From positions 1-64,000 of the forward strand of contig JAFTMH010000004.1 in the NCBI GenBank assembly GCA_017452445.1: a DNA stretch of 64,000 nucleotides. Direction: 5' to 3'. Below the pieces are notes generated by a model that was not told the origin of the DNA, searched no databases, and saw only the letters and a program-made list of their open reading frames with translations. The stretch comes from Clostridia bacterium (GTDB lineage: Bacteria; Bacillota; Clostridia; Christensenellales; UBA1242). Shown piece by piece: positions 42,757 through 51,695 of the stretch (position 1 is its first letter; the number at the start of each line of letters is the position of its first letter). Made by a program: the position numbers and the translations under genes.

Positions 42757-43824
42757 TTGTTGACTAGAAAAGAAAAGATTTTGGTTTTGTTGTCTATGTT
42801 TGAAGTTTCAAACAAAAAACAAGAAACCATTTTGGAGTTGATGGAAGATGTTTCGCCAGAAAAGATTTTTGAAAATCAAAAAGTGGTAGAACTTTTGTCA
42901 AACGAAGAATATCATAAATTGGTTGGATTTGATGAATTGACCCTTGATCGTTGCATCGAAAATATGCAAAAGTCAGGAATAACAATTTTGACTGTGTTGT
43001 CAGAAGATTATCCAAAATCGCTTGTCGATTTGCCGGACAGACCTTTGATTTTGTATGCAAAAGGCGATTTGTCTTTGCTTGGACGAAAGTCTGTAGCAGT
43101 TGTTGGGACGAGAAGTCCAAGCAATTATGGCAAAATTGTGACAGAAAAGTTTGTTGACAAACTTGCTCGTGCCGGCATTGTGATTGTCAGTGGGCTTTGT
43201 TATGGTGTTGATGCGATTGCGCACAAGAAAACTCTTGATGTCAAAGGCAAAACGATTGCTGTTGTAGGAAGTGGTTTCAACAACATTTATCCTTCAACAA
43301 ATACAAATTTGGCAAACGAAATCGCCGAAAATGGGTTGTTGCTTTCAGAGTATTACCCATCTTTTGTGGCAAAGAGATATACATTTCCAAGAAGAAATCG
43401 CATTGTTGCAGGGCTTAGTGATGGAGTTTTGATCACAGAAGCTGGCATCAAAAGTGGCACCGTGCATACCAAAGAGTTTGCACTCGAATATGGCAAAGAT
43501 ATGTTTGCTGTGCCGGGAAATATAGGAAGTGAAAAGAGCGAACTTCCAAATTATCTGATCAAAACAGCACAAGCAGAATGTGTGCTTGATGGTGATGATA
43601 TTTTGTCGTATTATGGCATTGACAAGGTGGCCAAAAAGCAGGTTGTCGCACTCAATTTTGACGAAAAGTTGATTGTTGATTTGCTTGCAGAAGGCGACAA
43701 AAATTTTGATGATTTGGCAGAAAAATCAAAAATTCCTGTCAATATTTTGAATAGTTGTTTGACAACTTTGGAAATTCGTGGTTTAATAAGGAAGTTGCCG
43801 GCGCAAACTTTTGCACTTTTGTAG
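42757..43824 (+). CDS. dprA: DNA processing protein DprA/Smf (355 aa)
   Basis: Loads RecA onto incoming single-stranded DNA. The Rossmann-like core has VAVVGTRSPSNYGK, VSGLCYGVDAIAHKKTLDVK and AVVGSGFNNIYPSTN. The start is TTG 42757 with AGGAG about nine bases upstream; the second codon is also TTG. A winged-helix C-terminal segment (LLAEGDKNFDDLAEKSKI) is present. Confidence 0.95.
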   Translation: MLTRKEKILVLLSMFEVSNKKQETILELMEDVSPEKIFENQKVVELLSNEEYHKLVGFDELTLDRCIENMQKSGITILTVLSEDYPKSLVDLPDRPLILYAKGDLSLLGRKSVAVVGTRSPSNYGKIVTEKFVDKLARAGIVIVSGLCYGVDAIAHKKTLDVKGKTIAVVGSGFNNIYPSTNTNLANEIAENGLLLSEYYPSFVAKRYTFPRRNRIVAGLSDGVLITEAGIKSGTVHTKEFALEYGKDMFAVPGNIGSEKSELPNYLIKTAQAECVLDGDDILSYYGIDKVAKKQVVALNFDEKLIVDLLAEGDKNFDDLAEKSKIPVNILNSCLTTLEIRGLIRKLPAQTFALL

Positions 43825-43861
43825 GCAACAGGGGATAAAAGAAAAAATAAGGAGTTTAGTT

Positions 43862-45925
43862 TTGAAACTTGTAGTTATCGAAGCCCCAGCTAAAAGGGAA
43901 ACACTTAAAAAATATTTGGGCAATGGATATGAAGTTTTTGCGACAAAAGGTCACATTAGAGACTTGCCTGTAAAATCTTTCGCTATTGACTTAAACAACA
44001 ACTATGAGCCACATTACGAAATCAATCCTGACAAAAAAGAGTTGATTGCAGATCTTAGACGCAAGGCAGACAAGGCCGACGAAGTCTTGATCGCAACTGA
44101 CCCGGATAGAGAAGGGGAAGCAATTTCGTGGCATGTTGCTCATGTTTTGGGTTTGGACCCAAGCACAAAATGTCGTATTCAATTTAATGAAATTTCAAAA
44201 AAGGCAGTTGAAAAAGCACTCAAAGAGCCTCGTGCCATTGACTTGAATCTTGTTGATGCTCAACAAGCAAGAAGAGTTATGGACAGAATGGTGGGCTACA
44301 AAGTGTCACCAATCATTTCAAAAAAGATTGCACCAAAATTGTCTGCAGGCAGAGTTCAATCAGTTGCTCTCAAACTTGTTGTTGACAGAGAAGTTGAAAT
44401 TGAAAACTTTAAGCCTGAAGAATATTGGAATGTTTCTGCCATTCACAGCAAAAACGAAATTTCGTTTAAGTCGGCATTGGCAAACTATAAAAACAAAAAA
44501 ATTAAAGTTGAAAACAAAGAGCAAGTTGACAAGGTGTTGTCAGACATCAAAGGTCAAGATTTTGTTGTTGAAGCAATCAAAAAAACAAAAACAAAATCTC
44601 ACGCACCAGCACCATTTACAACCAGCACTATGCAACAAGATGCTGGAAACAAACTTAAAATGAGTTTGAAAAAAATCACTTCTTGTGCACAAGAGTTGTA
44701 TGAAGGTGTCGAAATTAAGGGCGAAGGCAAGATGGCTCTTATCACTTACATCAGAACTGACTCTACCAGAGTTTCTGCTGATGCTCAAGCAGCATGCCGT
44801 GACTATGTTGCGCAAAAATATGGCAAAGAATTTGTGCCTGAAAAGCCAAACATCTATGCATCAAAGGGCAATGCTCAAGATGCGCACGAAGCGATCAGAC
44901 CTATTTCGATGCAAATGACACCAGATATGGTGAAAGATTCGCTCACAAAAGAAAACTATCGTCTTTACAAATTGATTTATGAAAGATTTATGGCCAGTCA
45001 AATGACCGAAGCAGAATATTCAAATGTCAATGTTTCGTTTAAGGTTGGAGATTATACTTTTAAAGCAGTTGGAAAGACTTTGGAATTTGAAGGTTTTACA
45101 AAAGCTTACAAAGAATATACCGAAGAAGACAAAGAAAAAGAAGATGGCAAACTTCCAAAAATGGAAGAAGGCGAAGTTGTAAAGGTAAACGAAATCAAGA
45201 CCGAACAAAAATTTACAAAGCCACCAGCAAGATACACCGAAACAAGTTTGGTTAAGGCAATGGAAGAAAAGGGAATTGGCCGTCCTGCAACTTATGCTGC
45301 AACAATCACAATTTTGACAGCAAGAGCATATTGCGACAAAGAAGCAAGATTTTTGGTGCCAACAGACCTTGGAAGACGCATAACTGAATATCTCGACAAA
45401 TTCTTCAGCAAGGTTATCAATGTCAAATTTACGGCATATATGGAAGGCAGGCTTGATGACATCGCCGAAGACAAAGACGAATGGGTTGATGTTGTTGACA
45501 GTTTCTGGACAGGATTTAAAGGACTTTTGACAAATGCTGATTCAAGCAGTTTGACAATGAAGGCACAACCAGTCGAAACTGACATCAAGTGTGAAAAGTG
45601 TGGACACAACATGCTTATCAGAGAAGGCAGATTTGGCAAATTTTTGGGTTGCTCAAACTTCCCTAAGTGCAAAAATGTCAAACCTTATGAAACAGAAGAG
45701 AAAAAACCTGTTGGCAAGTGTCCAGAATGTGGTAAAAGTGTTTATGCTTTCAAAACTAAGAAAGGTAAAAACTTTTATGCGTGCGAAGATAAAGAAAATT
45801 GCCATTTTATGAGTTGGGATATTCCAACGGGTGAAAAATGCCCAAATTGTGGCAAGCCAATCATTAGAAAAGGCAAGTTTGAAAAGTGTTCGGGTTGTGA
45901 TTTTAGACCAGAACCAAAAAAATAA
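43862..45925 (+). CDS. topA: DNA topoisomerase I (687 aa)
   Basis: Relaxes negative supercoils. Toprim domain KLVVIEAPAKRETLKKYLG, TDPDREGEAISWHV, catalytic Tyr296 in LITYIRTDSTRVS and GIGRPATYAATI. The C-terminus has three four-Cys zinc ribbons (CEKCGHNM...CSNFPKC; CPECGKS; CPNCGKP...CSGC). The start is TTG 43862, with AAGGAG seven bases upstream; the preceding open frame overlaps the end of dprA. Confidence 0.97.
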   Translation: MKLVVIEAPAKRETLKKYLGNGYEVFATKGHIRDLPVKSFAIDLNNNYEPHYEINPDKKELIADLRRKADKADEVLIATDPDREGEAISWHVAHVLGLDPSTKCRIQFNEISKKAVEKALKEPRAIDLNLVDAQQARRVMDRMVGYKVSPIISKKIAPKLSAGRVQSVALKLVVDREVEIENFKPEEYWNVSAIHSKNEISFKSALANYKNKKIKVENKEQVDKVLSDIKGQDFVVEAIKKTKTKSHAPAPFTTSTMQQDAGNKLKMSLKKITSCAQELYEGVEIKGEGKMALITYIRTDSTRVSADAQAACRDYVAQKYGKEFVPEKPNIYASKGNAQDAHEAIRPISMQMTPDMVKDSLTKENYRLYKLIYERFMASQMTEAEYSNVNVSFKVGDYTFKAVGKTLEFEGFTKAYKEYTEEDKEKEDGKLPKMEEGEVVKVNEIKTEQKFTKPPARYTETSLVKAMEEKGIGRPATYAATITILTARAYCDKEARFLVPTDLGRRITEYLDKFFSKVINVKFTAYMEGRLDDIAEDKDEWVDVVDSFWTGFKGLLTNADSSSLTMKAQPVETDIKCEKCGHNMLIREGRFGKFLGCSNFPKCKNVKPYETEEKKPVGKCPECGKSVYAFKTKKGKNFYACEDKENCHFMSWDIPTGEKCPNCGKPIIRKGKFEKCSGCDFRPEPKK

Positions 45926-45928
45926 AAA

Positions 45929-45966
45929 TTGAAATGGATTGTTTTTCGACAATCCATTTTTATTTG
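45929..45966 (+). terminator. Terminator after topA
   Basis: AAATGGATTGT / ACAATCCATTT stem, T-rich tail. Confidence 0.85.
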
Positions 45967-46020
45967 TCTAAAAATCGGCAAAATAATGTGTTAAAATTTT
46001 AGGTTATTCAAAAATAAATG

Positions 46021-46029
46021 TGATATAAT
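46021..46029 (+). promoter_or_regulatory. Extended -10 promoter of hslVU
   Basis: TGATATAAT: consensus TATAAT with an upstream TGN extension; the -35 is poor. A GTCTGC-CGC-GCAGAC hairpin (46042-46056) lies in the leader directly before the ribosome site. Confidence 0.6.
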
Positions 46030-46072
46030 GAAACTGTAGAAGTCTGCCGCGCAGACAAAAGAAGGAGAATTT

Positions 46073-46612
46073 ATGGAACCAATGTTTAGAGGCACAACCA
46101 TTTGTGCTGTAAAAAGAAATGGAAAAATTGCAGTTGCAGGTGATGGACAAGTTACTTTGCAACAAAGCATTATCTTTAAGGGTAATGCAAAAAAAGTTAG
46201 AAGAATCTACAACAACAATGTTGTGGTAGGTTTTGCCGGCTCAGTTGCTGATGCGTTTTCGTTGATTGAAAGATTTGAAGGCATTTTAAACAAATATGCC
46301 GGCAATCTTATGAGAAGCGCTGTCGAACTTGCTCAAATGTGGAGAGAAGACAAGTTTGCAAGACAACTCGAAGCAATGATGATTGTCGCTGACAAAGAAA
46401 ACATTTTGGTGCTTGACGGAACTGGAAATGTTATCGAACCTCAAGATGGCATTTGTGCAATCGGTTCGGGTGGCAACTATGCTTTGGCTGCTGCAAGAGC
46501 ACTTGTGCAAAACACAGATTATGAAGCAAAGGACATTGCATACAAAGCACTTAAGGTTGCAAGTGAAATTTGTGTTTACACAAATGACAACATTGTTGTT
46601 GAAGAAATGTAA
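46073..46612 (+). CDS. hslV: HslV (ClpQ) protease subunit (179 aa)
   Basis: Proteasome-like peptidase. The expected mature N-terminus is Thr8 in [14 protein letters not shown], with [33 protein letters not shown] and [19 protein letters not shown] 46073 follows GAAGGAGA. A leader precedes the catalytic Thr, as in E. coli-type proteins with short pro-sequence. Pairs with HslU downstream. Confidence 0.97.
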   Translation: MEPMFRGTTICAVKRNGKIAVAGDGQVTLQQSIIFKGNAKKVRRIYNNNVVVGFAGSVADAFSLIERFEGILNKYAGNLMRSAVELAQMWREDKFARQLEAMMIVADKENILVLDGTGNVIEPQDGICAIGSGGNYALAAARALVQNTDYEAKDIAYKALKVASEICVYTNDNIVVEEM

Positions 46613-46630
46613 TAATCAAGGAGAGCTAAA

Positions 46631-47926
46631 ATGAATTTTACACCAAAACAAATCGTAAACGAATTGGATAAATATATTGTAGGTCAAGCAAAGGCGAAAA
46701 GAGCTGTTGCCGTTGCACTTCGCAACAGATATAGAAGAAGTCAGTTGCCTGCAGAAGTCAGAGAAGAAATCACACCTAAAAACATTGTTATGAGTGGTCC
46801 AACAGGGGTTGGTAAGACAGAAATTGCAAGAAGACTTGCAAAACTTGTAGGTGCACCATTTGTAAAGGTAGAAGCGACAAAATATACCGAAGTTGGTTAT
46901 GTTGGCCGTGATGTTGAAAGCATGGTTAGAGATTTGGTCGAAGTTGCAATCAGAATGGTAAAAGACAAGAAGAAAAAAGAAGTTGAAAAGAAGGTTATGC
47001 CGGTTGTTGAAGACAAACTTGTTGATGCTCTTTTTCAAAACAGAAGAGTTACAACAGTTGAAGTCAACAGAGATGCTTTGCTTGAAGAATTGAGATCAGG
47101 CAAATGTGATGATGAAACAATTGAAATTGTTGTTCTCGAACAACCAAAACCACTTATGGCACTTTCTGGCAGCGAAATCAACCTTGGATCTATGTTTGAA
47201 GGGCTCAATCCACCAAAACATAAGAAAAAGAAGTTGACCGTAAGACACGCAAGAGAAGCGTTGTTGCAAGAGGAATCTGACAAAGTGATTGACATGGACA
47301 ATGTCAATGAAGAAGCAATTGCTTTGGCAGAAGAACAAGGAATTATCTTTATTGACGAAATTGACAAGATTATCGGCAAAAGTCAGGCTACAAACAGTGC
47401 TGATGTTTCAAGAGAAGGCGTGCAAAGAGACATTTTGCCTATTGTTGAAGGCAGCACAGTGCCAACAAAATATGGCAATGTAAAGACAGACTTTATTTTG
47501 TTTGTTGCAGCAGGGGCTTTCCATGTGTCAAAAATGGAAGATATGATCCCAGAACTTCAAGGAAGATTTCCAATCAGGGTTCAACTTGAAAGTTTGACAA
47601 AAGAAGATTTTAAGAAGATTTTGACAACACCTAAAAATGCTGTTACAGTGCAATATGGCAAGCTTTTGAGTGTTGACAACATCAATTTGGTCTTCAAAGA
47701 TGACGCTTTGGACGAAATTGCTGAAATGGCAGAAATTGAAAATGAAACAAGCGAAGATTTGGGTGCAAGAAGATTGCACACAATTATGGAAGCTTTGCTT
47801 GAAGATGTTTCGTTTAATGCAACAGGTGATCATCCAATGCTTGACATAAACATTGACAGAAATTATGTAAAGAATGTGTTTAGAGATAGACAAAAAACTT
47901 ACGATTTGAAGAAATATGTTTTGTAA
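46631..47926 (+). CDS. hslU: HslU (ClpY) ATPase subunit (431 aa)
   Basis: AAA+ unfoldase that feeds HslV. Walker A GPTGVGKTEIARRLAKL, a middle I-domain (about 110-240, charged), Walker B GIIFIDEIDKIIG, and sensor-2 GARRLHTIMEALLEDVSF. ATG 46631 follows AAGGAGAG, 18 bases behind hslV. In Bacillus the hslVU pair lies near topA, trmFO, xerC and codY; here only topA is kept. Confidence 0.97.
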   Translation: MNFTPKQIVNELDKYIVGQAKAKRAVAVALRNRYRRSQLPAEVREEITPKNIVMSGPTGVGKTEIARRLAKLVGAPFVKVEATKYTEVGYVGRDVESMVRDLVEVAIRMVKDKKKKEVEKKVMPVVEDKLVDALFQNRRVTTVEVNRDALLEELRSGKCDDETIEIVVLEQPKPLMALSGSEINLGSMFEGLNPPKHKKKKLTVRHAREALLQEESDKVIDMDNVNEEAIALAEEQGIIFIDEIDKIIGKSQATNSADVSREGVQRDILPIVEGSTVPTKYGNVKTDFILFVAAGAFHVSKMEDMIPELQGRFPIRVQLESLTKEDFKKILTTPKNAVTVQYGKLLSVDNINLVFKDDALDEIAEMAEIENETSEDLGARRLHTIMEALLEDVSFNATGDHPMLDINIDRNYVKNVFRDRQKTYDLKKYVL

Positions 47927-47980
47927 TGTATTTTGTGTGTTATGCAACACAAATATTGAATATCACTACAATATATAGAC
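47927..47980. repeat. Palindromic intergenic repeat, copy d
   Basis: TTGTGT-GTTATGC-ACACAA type inverted repeat at 47933-47952 and a tail CACTACAATATATAG. It lies between hslU and tcdA on the same strand. Confidence 0.55.
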
Positions 47981-47992
47981 AAAAGGAAAATT

Positions 47993-48673
47993 ATGTGGAC
48001 TGACAGAACAGAAGCATTGATTGGCAAAAACGGCTTGCAAAAATTGAAAAACAGCAGAGTTTGTGTTGTTGGCATTGGTGGTGTTGGTGGCCACACTTGC
48101 ACAATGTTGGCTCGTGCCGGCATTGAAAACATCACTTTGGTTGATTTTGACAAAGTTGATGAAACAAACATAAACAGACAAGTTGTTGCAAATGTTGAAA
48201 CGGTAGGAAAACTTAAAACAGAAGTGATGAGGGAAATGATTTTAAAAATCAATCCAAATTGCAAAGTTGAGGTTTTCAGTGAGAGGTTTTGTGCAGAAAT
48301 GGCAGAAAGATTGTTTGCAAACGGCTTTGATTATGTCATAGATGCAATCGACAGTGTGCAAGACAAGGTTGATCTTGTGTGCTTCTGCAAACAAAGAAAC
48401 ATAAACATTGTGTCGGCAATGGGTGCTGGAAATCGTGTAGCAATCCCAGAATTTGCTGTTGTTGACATATACAAAACAAGCTATGATGGTTTGGCTAAGG
48501 TGATGCGCAAAAAATTGAAGGAAAGAGGTGTTGCTTCGCTTGATGTTGTTTCGACAAAAGAGCCAGCAACAAAACTCGACAACTTGGTTGGCAGCATTTC
48601 GTATTATCCAGCAATGTGTGGCTGTGTTTTAGGGGCTTTTGTTGTAAACAAATTGCTCGAAAATAACAAATAA
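47993..48673 (+). CDS. tcdA: tRNA threonylcarbamoyladenosine dehydratase TcdA (226 aa)
   Basis: E1-like ATP-dependent enzyme that cyclises t6A at tRNA position 37. Rossmann motif VVGIGGVGGHTCTMLARAG, the acidic/Asn signature DFDKVDETNINRQ, and IDSVQDKVDLVCFC with a conserved Cys region. Slightly shorter than the E. coli protein. ATG 47993 follows AAAGGA. thioredoxin follows within 13 bases. Confidence 0.9.
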   Translation: MWTDRTEALIGKNGLQKLKNSRVCVVGIGGVGGHTCTMLARAGIENITLVDFDKVDETNINRQVVANVETVGKLKTEVMREMILKINPNCKVEVFSERFCAEMAERLFANGFDYVIDAIDSVQDKVDLVCFCKQRNINIVSAMGAGNRVAIPEFAVVDIYKTSYDGLAKVMRKKLKERGVASLDVVSTKEPATKLDNLVGSISYYPAMCGCVLGAFVVNKLLENNK

Positions 48674-48686
48674 AGGAGTTTTTGTT

Positions 48687-48995
48687 ATGGAAATTATTTC
48701 AGAAAAAGATTTTAAAGACAAAATTGCAAAAGGAGTGGTTGTGATCGACTTTTTTGCAAATTGGTGTGGACCATGCCGTATGCTTGCGCCAGTTTTGGAA
48801 GATGTTAAACAAACACTTGGCGACAAAATCGAAATTTTTAAGGTTGATGTTGATGAAGATGAAAACCTTGCAAGAGAATTTGGTATTATGAGCATTCCGG
48901 CACTCTTTATTTTTGTTGATGGAGAGTTGAAAGAAAAGTCAGTTGGACTTTGTTCTAAATCAGACTTACTCGGCAAACTTCAAGCTTATCTCTAA
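48687..48995 (+). CDS. trxA: Thioredoxin (102 aa)
   Basis: Disulfide reductant with the canonical active site WCGPC (Cys27, Cys30) in VIDFFANWCGPCRMLAP and the cis-Pro in FGIMSIPALFIF. Single-domain length. ATG 48687 follows AAAGGAG. Co-transcribed with tcdA. Confidence 0.95.
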   Translation: MEIISEKDFKDKIAKGVVVIDFFANWCGPCRMLAPVLEDVKQTLGDKIEIFKVDVDEDENLAREFGIMSIPALFIFVDGELKEKSVGLCSKSDLLGKLQAYL

Positions 48996-49043
48996 GATGT
49001 CAAAATTGTTTGATTTTTAGGGAGTTTTACGGCTTTTTGCCTA

Positions 49044-49072
49044 TTGACAACTAAACACTTTGGTGTTAAAAT
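49044..49072 (+). promoter_or_regulatory. Promoter of nifS-iscU pair
   Basis: TTGACA (49044-49049), 17-base spacer, TAAAAT (49067-49072). Confidence 0.8.
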
Positions 49073-49098
49073 TGTCTTGTTAAAAAAGGGGACTTTTG

Positions 49099-50274
49099 AT
49101 GGAGAGAAGAATTTACTTAGACAATGCATCAACAACTTTTGTTTCAAGTGAAGTTTTGGAAGAAATGATGCCTTGTTTCAATGTGATTTATGGCAACGCT
49201 GGCTCGTTGCATAGTTATGGAAGAGAAGCAATGGCTGTTGTTGACAAAGCGAGAGACAGAATCAAAACTGCAATCAACGCAAGCAAAGCAAATGAAATAT
49301 ATTTTACTAGTGGTGGCACAGAATCTGATGACTGGGCTATTTTGGGCGTTGCTCACGCAAATGCAGACAAGGGCAAGCACATTATCACAAGTCAAATCGA
49401 ACACCACGCAGTGCTTAATGCTTGTCATCAACTTGAAAAAGAAGGCTTTGAGATTACATATTTGCCAGTAAACAAACATGGTTTGGTTGATTTGGCAGAA
49501 TTGTTGCACGCAATCAGAAAGGACACTATTTTGATCTCTATTATGGCTGTAAACAATGAAGTTGGCACAATTCAAAATGTAAAAGCAATTGCAAAAATTG
49601 CTCATGGATACGACATTTTGTTCCATACTGATGCAGTTCAAGCTGTCGGTGTGATGAGTATAGATGTTCAAGATATGGATATTGACTTGCTTTCTATGTC
49701 TTCTCACAAACTTCACGGGCCAAAGGGCGTTGGTGCTTTGTATGTGAGAAATGGCGTAAAAATCGACCCTATTTTGTTTGGTGGCATAAACCAAGAAAGA
49801 GGAAAGCGTGCCGGAACTGAAAATGTTCCTGCGATTGCCGGTTTTGGAAAGGCTGTTGAAATTGCTGTAAAAAACCATATCATCAACAACAAAAAGTTTA
49901 AGACAATTAGAGAATATTTCCTTGAAAAACTTGAAGAAAAAGTTGATCACTATCAAGTAAATGGTCATCCTCATCAAAAAGCAAATTCAATTTTGAATGT
50001 TTCATTTTATGGAATTGAAGGCGAATCTGTGTTGATGTTGTTGGATTTGGCAGGAATTTGTGTTTCGACTTCGTCTGCTTGCACATCAAAATCTTTGCTT
50101 CCATCGCATGTTTTGCAAGCAATGGGTGTTGCAGATGATGTAGCACAAGGGGCAGTTAGATTTTCATTTGGTACAAACACATCAAAATCTGATGTTGATT
50201 ATGTTATTGACGAACTCGTTAAAGTTATTGCAAAATTGAGAGCAATTTCTCCAATTCAAGCAGGGAGGGTTTAG
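49099..50274 (+). CDS. Cysteine desulfurase, NifS/IscS type (391 aa)
   Basis: Supplies sulfur for iron-sulfur cluster assembly. N-terminal YLDNASTTFVSSEVLEEM, GGTESDDWAILG, PLP Lys in MSSHKLHGPKGVGALYV and persulfide Cys in STSSACTSKSLLPSHVL. ATG 49099 follows AAAGGGG; the TTG just before it in frame is not needed. Two bases before the scaffold gene, so this is the Fe-S enzyme of the genome, distinct from the ThiI-linked desulfurase. Confidence 0.94.
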   Translation: MERRIYLDNASTTFVSSEVLEEMMPCFNVIYGNAGSLHSYGREAMAVVDKARDRIKTAINASKANEIYFTSGGTESDDWAILGVAHANADKGKHIITSQIEHHAVLNACHQLEKEGFEITYLPVNKHGLVDLAELLHAIRKDTILISIMAVNNEVGTIQNVKAIAKIAHGYDILFHTDAVQAVGVMSIDVQDMDIDLLSMSSHKLHGPKGVGALYVRNGVKIDPILFGGINQERGKRAGTENVPAIAGFGKAVEIAVKNHIINNKKFKTIREYFLEKLEEKVDHYQVNGHPHQKANSILNVSFYGIEGESVLMLLDLAGICVSTSSACTSKSLLPSHVLQAMGVADDVAQGAVRFSFGTNTSKSDVDYVIDELVKVIAKLRAISPIQAGRV

Positions 50275-50276
50275 TC

Positions 50277-50696
50277 ATGTATAGCAAAAAAGTAATGGAA
50301 AGATTTCAAAACCCTCGAAATGCTGGCACTTTGCAAGGTGCAAATGCTGTTGGTCAAGTTGGAAATGCAACTTGTGGCGACATTATGAAAATGTATCTCA
50401 AAATCAATGACAATGGCATTGTTGAAGATGCAAAGTTTAGAACTTTTGGTTGTTGCGCAGCGATTGCATCAACAGATATTGCTTGCGATTTGATCAAAGG
50501 CAAGACAATTGAAGATGCACTCAAAATCAGCAACAAAGATGTTGTTGATATGCTTGGCGAACTTCCACCACACAAAATCCATTGTTCGGTTTTGGCTGAA
50601 GAATCAATCAGAGCCGCAATTGAAGATTATTACAAAAGATTGGAAAAAGCATCAAAAGATGCATTGAAAAAAACAAGAAAGAAACCAACAAAATGA
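50277..50696 (+). CDS. IscU/NifU-like Fe-S scaffold (139 aa)
   Basis: Scaffold on which clusters form. Three ligand Cys: Cys33 in GNATCGDIM, Cys59 in RTFGCCAAIAS, Cys103 in KIHCSVLAEE. An Asp after the first Cys fits IscU. The C-terminus has an added Lys-rich tail (KASKDALKKTRKKPTK) that runs into the terminator. ATG 50277 follows GGGAGGG. Confidence 0.93.
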   Translation: MYSKKVMERFQNPRNAGTLQGANAVGQVGNATCGDIMKMYLKINDNGIVEDAKFRTFGCCAAIASTDIACDLIKGKTIEDALKISNKDVVDMLGELPPHKIHCSVLAEESIRAAIEDYYKRLEKASKDALKKTRKKPTK

Positions 50697-50714
50697 TGTT
50701 GGTTTCTTTTTTCT
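50677..50714 (+). terminator. Terminator overlapping the end of the scaffold gene
   Basis: AAAGAAACCAAC / GTTGGTTTCTTT stem, T run. The left arm lies in the last codons of the scaffold gene. Confidence 0.88.
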
Positions 50715-50724
50715 AGGTAAAAAA

Positions 50725-50754
50725 TTGACTTATGGGTAAGTTTTGCGATATGAT
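50725..50754 (+). promoter_or_regulatory. Promoter of first MAKNIINE-family gene
   Basis: TTGACT (50725-50730), 18-base spacer, TATGAT (50749-50754). Confidence 0.7.
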
Positions 50755-50778
50755 TATATCATAGAAAAAGGGGGATTT

Positions 50779-51513
50779 ATGGCAAAAAATATTATAAATG
50801 AGGACCTTATCGAGGGATTGGCATTTGCAGGTGGATATTTAGGTACTGCTTGTGACAGCAAGCAAAAATCTTTCCAAGATTTGCTCCACGCAATTGTTGC
50901 AAATGTGTTTAATGATGAAGACATTAAAAGTATGCCAGAAGCAGAACTGCAAAAAAAGATTGATTTGACAAGACAAACTCTTGAAAATATTGCCAAATCG
51001 TGTATTGATGAAGAAAACATGGTCATTCATTATGACGAAGAAAAACTTGCAAAAATGATAAAAGAAAATGGTCTTGAATATGTTGATCATCCTATAGCAG
51101 GTATAATATATTATGTTGCGCTTAAAATGGGGTATGATTTTGCACCAGAACATCAAGATTTTTGCTCTAAGGGCAGGTTTGAATTGAAGAGTGCAAACAA
51201 AAATCAACCACTTAACATTGATTTGAAACTTGTAAAATGTCAACCAATGACAGACAAGAAAATGGCTATTTCTATTATTTTGACGGTTTCCGAAGACAAT
51301 GACAGATATATTGAAGAGGGCAAAATTTGCAAGGTAGATCAATATGCTTTGATTAAACAAAATGAAGAACTTGCCAAACTGATGTCAGATATTATTCTTG
51401 CTCCATCAATTGAGAAAAAAGCGACTCTGATCGCAGAAGATAAAAACATTGAAACGGTTGCTGCAGAAATATTTCCATCTATGTGTGGCAATAAGGAAGG
51501 CAAAACAAAATAA
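50779..51513 (+). CDS. Protein of unknown function, MAKNIINE family member 1 (244 aa)
   Basis: ATG 50779 follows AAGGGGG. Soluble protein with no signal or membrane segment. It shares many stretches with the next gene: the MAKNIINE start, GGYLGTACDSKQKSFQDLL, IAKSCIDEENMVIHYDEEKL, YVALKMGYDFAPEHQDFC and KCQPMTDKKMAISIILTVSE. The spacing of conserved Cys/His and the second-half alignment suggest one folded domain, but I recognise no family. A short extra C-terminal tail (after residue ~210) differs from the paralogue. Each copy has its own promoter and terminator. Confidence 0.65.
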   Translation: MAKNIINEDLIEGLAFAGGYLGTACDSKQKSFQDLLHAIVANVFNDEDIKSMPEAELQKKIDLTRQTLENIAKSCIDEENMVIHYDEEKLAKMIKENGLEYVDHPIAGIIYYVALKMGYDFAPEHQDFCSKGRFELKSANKNQPLNIDLKLVKCQPMTDKKMAISIILTVSEDNDRYIEEGKICKVDQYALIKQNEELAKLMSDIILAPSIEKKATLIAEDKNIETVAAEIFPSMCGNKEGKTK

Positions 51514-51590
51514 TGCAAACTATGATGCTTGCAGCTTTTTGCTTTCTTAAAATCTGATTAGTGTTGCTTCAACTTTTGAACGAAATAAAA

Positions 51591-51630
51591 AAAGAAAAAC
51601 GCAGACATATTTTTGTTTGTGTTTTTTGTT
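51591..51630 (+). terminator. Terminator, first copy
   Basis: AAACGCAGACA / TGTTTGTGTTT stem with U-G pairs and a T run. Nearly the same sequence occurs at 52367-52395. Confidence 0.8.
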
Positions 51631-51641
51631 TTTGAAAAAAA

Positions 51642-51670
51642 TTGACAAATAGGGCGATTTGTAGTATTCT
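51642..51670 (+). promoter_or_regulatory. Promoter of second MAKNIINE-family gene
   Basis: TTGACA (51642-51647), 17-base spacer, TATTCT (51665-51670). Confidence 0.6.
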
Positions 51671-51695
51671 TATATTATAAGGGAAGGGGAGTTTT

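Noticed and set aside
50743..50778. Upstream in-frame start of the first MAKNIINE-family gene
   Set aside because: It overlaps the promoter -10 region and lacks a ribosome site; ATG 50779 has a good one and matches the paralogue start.
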